Shown in pieces: positions 16,803-25,105 of a stretch of 64,000 nt of DNA (position 1 is the stretch's first letter; the number at the start of each line of letters is the position of its first letter). The translations under genes and the position numbers were made by a program. The stretch covers positions 1,984,001-2,048,000 of the forward strand of contig OY762070.1 of the NCBI GenBank assembly GCA_963665195.1, read 5' to 3'. This DNA comes from VXYL01 sp963665195. GTDB lineage: Bacteria > Pseudomonadota > Gammaproteobacteria > Pseudomonadales > Azotimanducaceae. The notes under the pieces were generated by a model, which was not told where the DNA came from, did not search any database, and saw only the letters and a list, made by a program, of their open reading frames with translations.

Positions 16803-18353
16803 ATGTTCCAGGCCGTGCAATTCCGGGCCGATGTGGAACGTCGGGTGCGCTGGGTGGAAGAGACCGACCCGGCCCGCATCGTCGAGGAGACCTATCGGGA
16901 ACTTGAGAACGGGACGCCGCCGGGCGAACTGCTGACGGCCAGCACGCTTGCGGTGGTGCGCTCCACGGAACTGCCGCCCCAGCATCATGGCGGGCCCCTG
17001 CATCCGGTGTGCGGGGTCCATGCCGTCCACCATGTGGCGCAGCGCCTGCCCGGCGAGGCGGGCTTCCTGCCGATCATCCAGCACACGGCGCTGTGCAACA
17101 ACCATGTGCATTCGCCGCAGATGGGGCCGTACCTGATGCCCGCCATCGAGCCCTTGCAGGGCAGTCCGGGGGAGATCGGCAGCTACCACATCAGCGATGA
17201 TGAACTGACCGACGGGGTCGCCGCCGACGCGCTTCAGGCGACGGACGGCGTCGAAGCCACGCTCGGCGCGTTCCACAAGAGCCTGCGGGCGCTTGCGCCA
17301 CCGGCCGCCGAGCACTACTTCCTCTGGCTGCTCGAGCGCCTCTCGCCGGGCGAGGCATTGGACCAACTGCTGCCGCTCGCCATTGCCCGCAACGGCATGG
17401 ACGACCACAACTTCCTGTTTCCGGTATACAGTGCCCGCGCCCTCGACTGCATCGGCTGGGAGTGGGCCAGTACGGTGTTCCGTCCCGCGGTGCGCTATCA
17501 GGCGCGGCGGGCATCGCGGCTGATCCGCAACGGCTACGACTTCCGGGACGTGGAGAAGCTGATCGAGGAGTACCGGCTGCTGGACATCGACATTCCCATG
17601 CGCAGCCACGCCGACGAGACGGAGCGCATCGGCGAGCTCGGCTTCGCCATGGGTCGCAGCAAGAACTACCTTGACAACATCGAGCCGATGGCACGGGCCT
17701 TGGCCGACGGGCTCTCACTGGAGGGCGCCGGCGAGGCGCTGTCCGTGGGCGCCGCGGCGGCCTACATCTCGACCAGCTACGGCAACCCGATGGACTCGCA
17801 CCTGCACACGGGCACCACCAACCGCCGCTACCTGCTGCGCACCGAGGGCGTATCGCTCAAGAACAAGATCCTCGCCCTGCTCACCGGCTTCACCGGCCCG
17901 GAGGTGCTGCTCGCCGAACGCCTGCTGAACTGGCACGAGAATCTGGACGGCAACGTGACGCGGCCGCTGCCGCCGCGCAGCCAGGCGAAGCTGCTCGACG
18001 CCATCGTCGGCAGCATCGAAGGCCAGCCGTGGCTCGATTGGCGCAAGATCGGCGTCGCGATGACGGTCGCGCCAGACAGCGTGAAGGAGACGGTCGCCCT
18101 CGCCCGCCAATACGCGGAGTGCGGCTACGACCCGGCGGCGTATTTCGAGCGCCTAGCGGAGATCGCCTGCCGCGACGACTTCACGGAAATGCACGCGCTG
18201 AAGCACTTCCAGGCCATCGTCGACGAACACGACGCCACGCGCGCACCGTTCCGCTGGCTGCACATGGCAGCCGCCGCGAAGTCCGCCGCCATCATCCACT
18301 TGGGCCGCGAGCACAAGGTCTACGAACAGGCGAAGGCGCTGCTCGCCGCATAG
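16803..18353 (+). CDS. uncharacterised His-rich protein, 516 aa
   Basis: Not recognised. The ATG at 16803 follows a GGGGGAAGCGGC ribosome-binding region. The protein is soluble, mostly helical, and unusually rich in histidine in its first 250 residues: HHGG near 59, HPVCGVHAVHH (66-76), the clustered CNNHVHSPQMG near 97, and DDHNF later. The spacing suggests a metal site, perhaps an iron oxygenase-like fold (questin-oxidase-like proteins were considered but not confirmed). It lies downstream of the PPOX flavoprotein and is followed by a convergent ankyrin-repeat gene. It is clearly coding by codon use and length. Confidence 0.75.
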   Translation: MFQAVQFRADVERRVRWVEETDPARIVEETYRELENGTPPGELLTASTLAVVRSTELPPQHHGGPLHPVCGVHAVHHVAQRLPGEAGFLPIIQHTALCNNHVHSPQMGPYLMPAIEPLQGSPGEIGSYHISDDELTDGVAADALQATDGVEATLGAFHKSLRALAPPAAEHYFLWLLERLSPGEALDQLLPLAIARNGMDDHNFLFPVYSARALDCIGWEWASTVFRPAVRYQARRASRLIRNGYDFRDVEKLIEEYRLLDIDIPMRSHADETERIGELGFAMGRSKNYLDNIEPMARALADGLSLEGAGEALSVGAAAAYISTSYGNPMDSHLHTGTTNRRYLLRTEGVSLKNKILALLTGFTGPEVLLAERLLNWHENLDGNVTRPLPPRSQAKLLDAIVGSIEGQPWLDWRKIGVAMTVAPDSVKETVALARQYAECGYDPAAYFERLAEIACRDDFTEMHALKHFQAIVDEHDATRAPFRWLHMAAAAKSAAIIHLGREHKVYEQAKALLAA

Positions 18354-18455
18354 CGGCGACCCGCAGCGTCGCGGTCTCTACCGCGTCAACTGCCCCCGGC
18401 GGCCAGCGCCCTTTTCGCGATGTCTGGCAAATCCACGGGCACAAACATCGAGGCT

Positions 18456-18489
18456 GAGTACATCCACGGGGAGAGTACATCCACGGGGA
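18456..18489 (+). repeat. 17-bp perfect tandem duplication
   Basis: GAGTACATCCACGGGGA occurs at 18456-18472 and is repeated immediately at 18473-18489, with a related ATCCACGGGC nearby at 18431-18440. It lies in the 203-base gap between two convergent genes, which otherwise shows no gene. Confidence 0.8.
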
Positions 18490-18556
18490 CACACGCCAAT
18501 GCGTCCTACGCGAAGGCGGGGGCGAAACTGACACGCGCAGGACGTCGGTTTCGGTG

Positions 18557-20296
18557 CTAGGTCCCGCTCCAATGCGCGTCCCAGCGGTCCAGCAGGATGG
18601 CTAGGATGTCCGCGTGGCCGGCTTGGGCGGCGGCGTGGATGGGGGTGGTGTCGCGGAGCGGGGCGATGCCCTGGTGCTTGCCGGCCTCGTCGGCGCGGTT
18701 CATCGCGGCCGCTGAATAGCCGCGTTCGAGCAGCAGTTCGACGATGCGCCGGTCGGCGCGCCATACCGCGAAGTGCAGCGGCACGTCCGGCGGGTCGATG
18801 CCGGCGCGGGGGCCGCGGACGCCCAGTTCATCGAGCAGCGTGGCCACGCGCGCCGCATCGCCGAGCGCCGCGGCTTCGTTGAGGTCGGGATCGCCCTTGA
18901 TGGCGAGAAGCCGCTCTGCCAGGGCATTACCACCATCCAACAACGCAGCGAGGACCGGCGTGCAGCCGGTCGCCTCGTCGCAGAAGTCGAGCAGTTCCGG
19001 GTTCGCCGCGGCAATCGCTACGGTCTCCTCCGAGTCCGCGGCCAGCTTCTCGCGCAGTTCGGGCAGACCGGGGGGTCGCGCTTCTGGCCGCGCACCGCGT
19101 CTCTCGAGGTGCGGGCGGACCGTGTCGTGGGCGAAGCCCCAAGGCGTGACGCCGAAGCGGTCGGCGAGGTTCGGATCGGCGCCCGCGTCCAGCAAGGCGT
19201 CGATGATCGGCAGCCAGTGGTCGGCGCTTTGCTCGTCGTTGTAGCGCGTCGCCGCGCAGGCGCTCAGCAGACCGCTCTGGCGGCGCTCTGGCCTTTCCGG
19301 CGGGGCGCCGTGGTCGAGCAGCGCCTTCACCAAATCCACCGCGCCCCACCAGGATGGGCCGTCGATGCCATCGAATGCGGGTGCGCCGGCTTCAAGGAGC
19401 AGAAGCCCGGTGGCCACGCTGCCCGTCGAGCCGTAGGCGCCTGGCAAATAGAGCGCGCCGGCATTCCAAAATGTGCGCGATCGCACCAAGTCCGGGTCGG
19501 CAGCCAGAAACTCGCGCACGCGGGCCGTCTGGCCCCATTGGCAGGCGAACAGGAAGCGTTCGGCCAAGGGGGAGTTCATGGGTCGCCAAGCCCGCTCAGG
19601 CGGCAGCCGTCGCACTTCCCTCGGCGTGCGACGCTCCACCAAGGCGACGGTGGCTGCATCGCCCCCAGCCCGGGCGGCGTCGAGCAGCGTGCGCCCGGCG
19701 TCGTCGGCCTTCTCGAAGCTGAAGACGTTGAGCGGGTCCGCCAGTTCGAGCTGTTCCGCCGCCCAGTCCCAAGCCGTCTCGCCTTGATCCCAAGTGAGCA
19801 GATGCCGCCCTCGGAGCAGCGTGTCCACGAGGGCTTCATCGTCGAACCAGCCAGTCGGACACAGCGCGAGCGCCGTTTCCCGCCGACCATTCAGACAGGC
19901 GAGGCGAAATGCCCTTCTTCGCGCCGCCGCATCCGCGATCGCGAGGCCGGCGCGTACCCCGGCCATGTCGCCAAGCCCCGCCGCGGTCTCGAGGTCCGTA
20001 CCGGCCTGCGCCAGACGCCCGGCCAGGTCGTCCGCGCCCATCTCCAACGCCCGCTGCAACGGCGACATGGGCGGACTGCCGCCGGGGCGATCGACCGGCG
20101 CACCGGCGGCAACGAGCGCATCCACCATCTCGCGCCGATGCCACCAGACGGCATGTTCGAGGAGCGTCGAGGCAGGCCAGTCGGGCGAGTCGGCGGCGGC
20201 GGTGGCGAGGCCCGGTTGCGCCGTCAGCAAGGCGCCGAGTCGTGACGCATCGCCCACGGCGACGGCCTCAAGGCCCTCGGCATAGGCGTCCGCCAT
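18557..20296 (-). CDS. ankyrin-repeat protein, 579 aa
   Basis: This protein is built of degenerate ankyrin repeats. Recurrent helical pairs end in patterns such as LLEAGAP, LLDHGAPPE, LLDAGADPNLADRFGVTPW, LLERGYSAAAMN and TPIHAAAQAGHADILAILLDR, spread from residue 15 to the C-terminus. No signal peptide or catalytic domain is visible. Ankyrin arrays mediate protein binding. In symbionts they are often host-interaction factors, but they also occur widely in free-living bacteria. The stop lies 6 bases from the end of the convergently ordered neighbour at 20303, which is read on the same minus strand upstream of it, so the two may be co-transcribed. Confidence 0.85.
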   Translation of the reverse strand: MADAYAEGLEAVAVGDASRLGALLTAQPGLATAAADSPDWPASTLLEHAVWWHRREMVDALVAAGAPVDRPGGSPPMSPLQRALEMGADDLAGRLAQAGTDLETAAGLGDMAGVRAGLAIADAAARRRAFRLACLNGRRETALALCPTGWFDDEALVDTLLRGRHLLTWDQGETAWDWAAEQLELADPLNVFSFEKADDAGRTLLDAARAGGDAATVALVERRTPREVRRLPPERAWRPMNSPLAERFLFACQWGQTARVREFLAADPDLVRSRTFWNAGALYLPGAYGSTGSVATGLLLLEAGAPAFDGIDGPSWWGAVDLVKALLDHGAPPERPERRQSGLLSACAATRYNDEQSADHWLPIIDALLDAGADPNLADRFGVTPWGFAHDTVRPHLERRGARPEARPPGLPELREKLAADSEETVAIAAANPELLDFCDEATGCTPVLAALLDGGNALAERLLAIKGDPDLNEAAALGDAARVATLLDELGVRGPRAGIDPPDVPLHFAVWRADRRIVELLLERGYSAAAMNRADEAGKHQGIAPLRDTTPIHAAAQAGHADILAILLDRWDAHWSGT

Positions 20297-20302
20297 CGGC
20301 GG

Positions 20303-21217
20303 CTAGGCGAGGCTCGCCAGAAACTCCAGCGTGCGGTCGTAGGCACCCTCTTCCACGCCCATGATGGCGGCGTTGAAATCCGTCACGCCGGCATTGCGGA
20401 AGCGGTCGATCTCGCCGCGCAGGGCGTTCTCGTCGCCGGCGATGGCGATGTCCGCCGGGCCTTCCACGCCTTCGCGGTCCAGCATCGCCCGATAGGACGG
20501 CAGCTGGCCGTACATGACGAGGCCTTCGGCAATGCGCTCCCGGGCCTCGTCCGGCTTGGTGGTGAGGATGATCGGCACGCCGCCGACCACCCGCGGCGCG
20601 GGCCGGCCCGCCGCCGAAGCGGCATCCGTCAGGCGCTTGACGATGTGCTTCTCCATCGTCTTCGGGCCCACCATCCAGGTATTGGTGCCGTCGGCCAGTT
20701 CGCCCGCCACGCGCAGCATCAGCGGGCCGAGGGCCGCCACCACCGTCGGCACCGGCTCGGCACCCGGCACGTTCAGGGCAACGCCAGCGATGCGGTACTC
20801 CTCGCCCTCGTAGCTGCTGATCGGCTCGCCGCGCAGCAGCGGCATCAAGACATCCAGGTATTCGCGCATGTGCCGGGCCGGGCGCTCGTAGGAAAGGCCG
20901 AGCATGTTCTCGATCACGACCTTGTGCGACAGGCCGATGCCGAGCGTGAGCCGATTGCCGGTGGCCGCGGCGGTGGTGAGCGTCTGCTGCGCGAGCGCCG
21001 TGGGGTGGCGCGGATAGGTGGGGGTCACCGCCGTGCCGAGGCCGATGCGCGGCACTTCCCTGCCGACGATGGCCAGCGTGCCGATGGCGTCGAAGCCGAA
21101 GATGTTGGCCATCCACAGGTTGTCGAGGCCGGCGGCCTCGATGCGCTTGGCGGCTGCCACGATGTCGTCGAGGCCGCCGGTGCCGCCGTCCGCGCCGAGC
21201 ATTACGCCGATTCGCAT
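20303..21217 (-). CDS. LLM-class flavin-dependent oxidoreductase (luciferase-like)
   Basis: This 304-aa TIM-barrel protein shows the bacterial-luciferase-like / F420-dependent LLM pattern: MRIGVMLGADGG at the start, then VPRIGLGTAVTPTYPRHP, a GNRLTLGIGLSHK motif, and SYERPARHMREYLDVL. The start ATG at 21217 is preceded by a GGAGAGGAGAA ribosome binding site; longer in-frame starts run into the CoA transferase gene. The cofactor may be F420 or FMN; F420 is uncommon in Gammaproteobacteria, so FMN is quite possible. It is co-directional with the upstream CoA transferase (39-base gap), suggesting a shared pathway. Confidence 0.85.
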   Translation of the reverse strand: MRIGVMLGADGGTGGLDDIVAAAKRIEAAGLDNLWMANIFGFDAIGTLAIVGREVPRIGLGTAVTPTYPRHPTALAQQTLTTAAATGNRLTLGIGLSHKVVIENMLGLSYERPARHMREYLDVLMPLLRGEPISSYEGEEYRIAGVALNVPGAEPVPTVVAALGPLMLRVAGELADGTNTWMVGPKTMEKHIVKRLTDAASAAGRPAPRVVGGVPIILTTKPDEARERIAEGLVMYGQLPSYRAMLDREGVEGPADIAIAGDENALRGEIDRFRNAGVTDFNAAIMGVEEGAYDRTLEFLASLA

Positions 21218-21255
21218 ATGTCTTCTCCTCTCCCTTCTGCGCTGGCCTGTCGAGC

Positions 21256-22386
21256 CTACGCCGCCTTCACCACGCCCGACTGTTCGAGCGCGTCGATGGC
21301 GTCGTTGCCGAGGCCGATGTCGGTCAGCACGTCGCGCGTGTCTTCGCCCGGTACCCGCGCCGGGTGCGAGACCTGCGCCTCGGTGCGGCTGAAGCGCGGC
21401 GACGGTGCCGGCTGCATCACGCCTTCCACATCCACGAACGTGCCGCGGTGCTTGTTGTGGGGGTGTTCCGGGGCTTCGAGGATCGACAGCACGGGGGCGA
21501 AGCAGACGTCGCTGCCCTCCATGATGGCGCACCACTCGTCGCGCGTCCTGGTGCGGAACACTTCCGTCAGTTCGTCCTTGAAGCCGACCCACTGCTCCTG
21601 GTCCATCTGCGGGCCGAAGCGGTTGGGATCGACGCCGGACTTCTCCACCAGCTCGGCGTAGAACTGCGGCTCGATGGAACCAACGCAGATGTGCTTGCCG
21701 TCCTTGGTCTCGTAGGTGTTGTAGAAGTGGGCGCCGCCGTCGAGCATGTTCGCGCCGCGTTCGTCCTTGAAGCCGTGGCCGGCCATGGAGAAGAACATCG
21801 CCATCAGCGATGCCGCGCCGTCCACCATCGCCGCGTCGATCACCTGGCCCTTGCCGGAGCGCGACGCTTCCAGCATTCCGCAGACCAGCCCGTAGGCCAG
21901 GAGCATGCCGCCGCCGCCGAAGTCGCCGATCAGATTGAGGGGCGGGACGGGCTTGCCGCCGGGTTCGCCGATCGCGTGCAGGGCGCCGGCGAGGCCGATG
22001 TAGTTGATGTCGTGGCCGGCGGCGTGCGCGATCGGCCCTTCCTGGCCCCAGCCGGTCATGCGCCCGTAGACGAGCTTCTCATTGCGCGCCATGCAGTCTT
22101 CCGGGCCGAGCCCCAGGCGCTCGGTGACGCCGGGGCGGAAGCCCTCGAACAGCGCGTCGGCGGACTCGACGAGCTTCAGCACCAGTTCCACGCCCTCGGG
22201 CTTCTTCAGATCGATGGCGATGGAGCGGCGGTTGCGCGCCAGCACGTCCCGCGCCCGGCGGCTGCCGCCGCTGATCCGGTCCACGCGGATCACCTCGGCG
22301 CCCATGTCCGACAGCATCATGCCGCAGAACGGCCCGGGGCCGATGCCCGCCAGCTCGATCACGCGAAAACCCTGTAGCGGCCCCAT
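21256..22386 (-). CDS. CaiB/BaiF-type CoA transferase, alpha-methylacyl-CoA racemase-like
   Basis: This 376-aa class III CoA-transferase-fold protein starts at MGPLQGFRVIELAG (ATG 22386). It has the AMACR/Mcr signatures: GPFCGMMLSDMGAEVIRVDR at the CoA site, DVLARNRRSIAIDLK, and the catalytic pair in AGHDINY (His) and NLIGDFGGGG (Asp). AMACR-type members epimerise 2-methylacyl-CoA esters so that branched chains can enter beta-oxidation; others transfer CoA. The conserved His/Asp favours racemase. An ATG at 22434 would add 16 residues without homology. It is probably transcribed with the LLM oxidoreductase. Confidence 0.88.
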   Translation of the reverse strand: MGPLQGFRVIELAGIGPGPFCGMMLSDMGAEVIRVDRISGGSRRARDVLARNRRSIAIDLKKPEGVELVLKLVESADALFEGFRPGVTERLGLGPEDCMARNEKLVYGRMTGWGQEGPIAHAAGHDINYIGLAGALHAIGEPGGKPVPPLNLIGDFGGGGMLLAYGLVCGMLEASRSGKGQVIDAAMVDGAASLMAMFFSMAGHGFKDERGANMLDGGAHFYNTYETKDGKHICVGSIEPQFYAELVEKSGVDPNRFGPQMDQEQWVGFKDELTEVFRTRTRDEWCAIMEGSDVCFAPVLSILEAPEHPHNKHRGTFVDVEGVMQPAPSPRFSRTEAQVSHPARVPGEDTRDVLTDIGLGNDAIDALEQSGVVKAA

Positions 22387-22450
22387 GGCATGTCTCCGTG
22401 CAGTGCGCCTGAGCGGGCGGAGTGTAAACGACAATGCGGGGCGGCTTCGG

Positions 22451-23617
22451 CTAGCGCGGCGGCCAGCGCCAAGAAGGGACCTCCAGCGGGCCGAAGCCGA
22501 GCAGGCGCGTTTCGCCGAGTTCCTTGTGCAGTTCCAAGTGGTTGCAGTCCTCGTCCGCGGCGAGGGTCTCGACCAGGCGATCAGAGTGGGAGATCACCCA
22601 GAGCTGGGTGTTCTCGGCGCAGGTGCGCATCAGGCGACCGAGGGGCGGGAGGAGGTCCGGGTGCAGGGATGTCTCCGGCTCGTTGAGCACCATGAGGCTT
22701 GGCGGGCGCGGCGTGAGCAGCGCCGCGATCCAGAGCAGATAGCGCAGCGTGCCGTCCGACAGTTCGGCCTGCGAGAGCGGACGCAGCAAACCGTGCTGGT
22801 CGAACAGCAGGCTGAAGCGGCCAGCGGCCTCGGCGACGGTCACCGTGGCACCGGCGAAGGCGTCGTCGACAGCGGTGTTTAGCGCGTCGGGGTCACCGAT
22901 CTCGTTGATCGTCTGCCAGGCGGCGGCAAGGTCGCGGCCATCGTTGCCGAGCACCGGGGTTCGGGCGCCGATCTGCGGCTGTCGGGCTGGGGAGCCTGGG
23001 TCCGTGCGGAAGTGATCGTAGAAGCGCCATGAGCGAATCTGCTCGCGCAGCAGCAGGACTTCGGGGGCGCGGATCGGGTCGGCGGTGCGGGCGAGCATGC
23101 TGTCGAAGGTCGGCAGGCTCCTGTCGACCACCTGCCAAGCGCCGGCGTCGTCGCGACTGCGCACGACATGCTGCCGGCGGTCGGTAAGCGCGCGGCGGTC
23201 GTGCCAGAGCCCGCCCCGCCAGATCGCTTCGCGCTTGATCTCAGGGTCCTTGCCGAACATGGTGCGCGGCACGGGCGTCGGCAGGCCGAAATCGATGGCG
23301 TAGTTGAAGTCGTCGCTCTCGAAGCCGAGCCGCAGATGCACCCGCCCCTTGCGCGGCCCGCCCTGCACAGGGTGTTCGCCGCGCCTCATGGCTCCGGACA
23401 ACTGCTCCGGCCCGGCCCAGAGGACGGAATCGAAGCCGCCCTCGGCAGCGATGGACTCGACCGCCGTGCCGAACGCCGTCTGCGAGAGGAGGCGCAGGCT
23501 GCGATAGAGGTTCGACTTGCCGCTCCCGTTCGGCCCGGTGACGAGATTCAGCCGCCCGAGCGGCAGCACGAGCTCACGCAGCGAACGGTAGTTTGCGATA
23601 GCGACGGTGTGCAGCAC
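22451..23617 (-). CDS. AAA family ATPase (RecF/OLD-like, AAA_21 type)
   Basis: The 388-aa ABC-type ATPase carries Walker A GPNGSGKSN (residues 28-36) immediately after the N-terminal strand VAIANYRSLRELVL. A central variable region follows. The C-terminal half holds a signature LSDGTLRYL and a Walker B block, LMVLNEPETSLHP, followed by a VISHSD switch. Such stand-alone ATPases act in DNA repair, plasmid or phage defence, sometimes with a TOPRIM nuclease partner; no partner nuclease is adjacent here. It lies 65 bases upstream of the CoA transferase on the same strand. Confidence 0.82.
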   Translation of the reverse strand: MLHTVAIANYRSLRELVLPLGRLNLVTGPNGSGKSNLYRSLRLLSQTAFGTAVESIAAEGGFDSVLWAGPEQLSGAMRRGEHPVQGGPRKGRVHLRLGFESDDFNYAIDFGLPTPVPRTMFGKDPEIKREAIWRGGLWHDRRALTDRRQHVVRSRDDAGAWQVVDRSLPTFDSMLARTADPIRAPEVLLLREQIRSWRFYDHFRTDPGSPARQPQIGARTPVLGNDGRDLAAAWQTINEIGDPDALNTAVDDAFAGATVTVAEAAGRFSLLFDQHGLLRPLSQAELSDGTLRYLLWIAALLTPRPPSLMVLNEPETSLHPDLLPPLGRLMRTCAENTQLWVISHSDRLVETLAADEDCNHLELHKELGETRLLGFGPLEVPSWRWPPR

Positions 23618-23711
23618 GGGCGAGGGCCGGTTTTCCCACTAGGCGGCCAACGTAGCGCGAGCGCGACGAGCGCGCAAATCCGCCCCGCCGGCAGGACCGG
23701 CCCGCTTGAGG

Positions 23712-23828
23712 TGCTATCGCGCCGCTGTCGACTTCGGGACGCTGCGGCGTGTGTCCCCGTTGAAACGGGTCTGCTATCGCGCCGCTGTCGACTTCGGGTC
23801 GCTGCGGCGTGTGTCCCCGTTGAAACGG
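23712..23828 (+). repeat. two 57-bp direct repeats, period 60, in a 354-base intergenic region
   Basis: Copies at 23712-23768 and 23772-23828 differ at one base. Each ends in the small inverted repeat CCGTT-GA-AACGG, and a third partial echo (CCATTGAACGG) follows at about 23837. The region 23618-23971 between the divergent ATPase and ankyrin genes holds no other recognisable gene. A minimal CRISPR was considered and rejected because the unit is not split into repeat and unique spacer. Confidence 0.8.
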
Positions 23829-23971
23829 ACGTGCCTCCATTGAACGGACGGGCGGCGCTGCGATGGCAAGCAGCACGGTGTGCCGTCGGACAGCCATCTG
23901 CTTGTCGCTTCGATGGACAAACCGTACGCTTGCAGAGCACTCGGGATGAGGCGGAGCCCGGCGGCAGACGA

Positions 23972-25072
23972 ATGCTGGCCCTCACCGGCAAGACCAGCGA
24001 TTTCCTCAAGGTGGCCGTTGCCGCCGCGGGCCGCGGCGACCTGGCCGCGGTGAAGGAGATCCTGGCGGTGAAGCCGGACTGGCTGACGCGAATCGGTTCG
24101 CACGGCCGCACCATGCTCTGGGAAGCCGCCTATCGCGGGCGCTTGGAGACCACCGCCTATCTCGCCGACCGCGGCGCGGACATCGACGCGCCGGGCTGCC
24201 ACTTCACGCCGCTGCTGGTGGACATCTCGCCGTACTGCGCGGCAAGGCACAGGAAGCGAACGGCTGTGGCGGAGTTCCTGCTTGCCCGCGGCACCAAGCT
24301 CGGCATCGGTACCGCCGCGTATCTGGGCGATGCCGGGGCCGTGCGCCAACATCTGGACGAGCACCCAGCGCTCGCCAAAGCGCCGCTGCCGCAGCACGAC
24401 CCCAACGTGAAGGCGACGGTGCTCCACTACGCCGTCGCCGCCAAGCAGGCAGCTGTGGTCGAGACACTGCTCGAACGCGGCGCGGACCCCCGCCCGGACG
24501 CCTACTGGCTGACGCGATTCTGCATCTGGCGCGATCGGCCGGACATCCTCGCCATGCTCATCAACGCCGGTCTGGACCTTGCGGTCGCCGAGCCGCCGCG
24601 CTCGGGCCTTTCCAACCCCGAGATGATCCGCCTGCTGGCTGCGCACGGTGCGCAGCACGATCCCGACCACGCCGAAGGCGGCTGGCCGCCCATCGTCTTC
24701 CAGTCGCGCGGCGACCGCGGCGGCAGCGTCGACCGGGTGCGCGCGTTGATCGAGCGCGGCGCGGACGTGAATGTGCGCAACCACAAGGGCCAGACGGCTC
24801 TGCACTGCGCGGCGAAGGCTGGCTTCGGGGACATCGTGGCGCTGCTCCTAGGCAGCGGCGCCGAGCCGGATGCGGTGGACAACGCGGGCGAGACGCCGCT
24901 CGCTGCGGCGCTGCGTTCCACCGTCAAGGACAAGGCCAAACTGCGCGCCGCAGTGCAGGCGCTCGTCGCGGCCGGCGCGGACCCGCACCGCGCCGATGCC
25001 AAGGGCAGATCGCCGTGGGACATCGCCTCGCGCAAGCGCAACGCCGCGCCTTGGCTGGACGCCATGCGCTAG
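23972..25072 (+). CDS. ankyrin-repeat protein, 366 aa
   Basis: This is the second ankyrin protein of the window. Clear repeats include GRTMLWEAAYRGRLETTAYL, LLERGADPRPDAYW, LIERGADVNVRNHKGQTALH and LLGSGAEPDAVDNAGETPLA, the last two being near-consensus. The ATG at 23972 begins a clean frame; the same frame is open upstream to 23168 but only as antisense of the ATPase gene. No export signal is seen. It stands divergent from the ATPase gene and just upstream of an aldo/keto reductase (33-base gap). Confidence 0.85.
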   Translation: MLALTGKTSDFLKVAVAAAGRGDLAAVKEILAVKPDWLTRIGSHGRTMLWEAAYRGRLETTAYLADRGADIDAPGCHFTPLLVDISPYCAARHRKRTAVAEFLLARGTKLGIGTAAYLGDAGAVRQHLDEHPALAKAPLPQHDPNVKATVLHYAVAAKQAAVVETLLERGADPRPDAYWLTRFCIWRDRPDILAMLINAGLDLAVAEPPRSGLSNPEMIRLLAAHGAQHDPDHAEGGWPPIVFQSRGDRGGSVDRVRALIERGADVNVRNHKGQTALHCAAKAGFGDIVALLLGSGAEPDAVDNAGETPLAAALRSTVKDKAKLRAAVQALVAAGADPHRADAKGRSPWDIASRKRNAAPWLDAMR

Positions 25073-25105
25073 CATCCCGGCTGCCCGGAAACGAAAGGCG
25101 AGAGC

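Noticed and set aside
21218..21592. Long form of the LLM oxidoreductase
   Set aside because: Would overlap the CoA transferase in a shadow frame; a good ribosome binding site precedes 21217.
23712..23828. CRISPR array with CCGTTTCAACGG-like repeat
   Set aside because: Only two copies, and the supposed spacers are identical; no cas genes in the window.
23168..23971. N-terminal extension of the ankyrin protein
   Set aside because: Antisense to the AAA ATPase gene and across the direct repeats; ankyrin-like sequence starts only after 23972.
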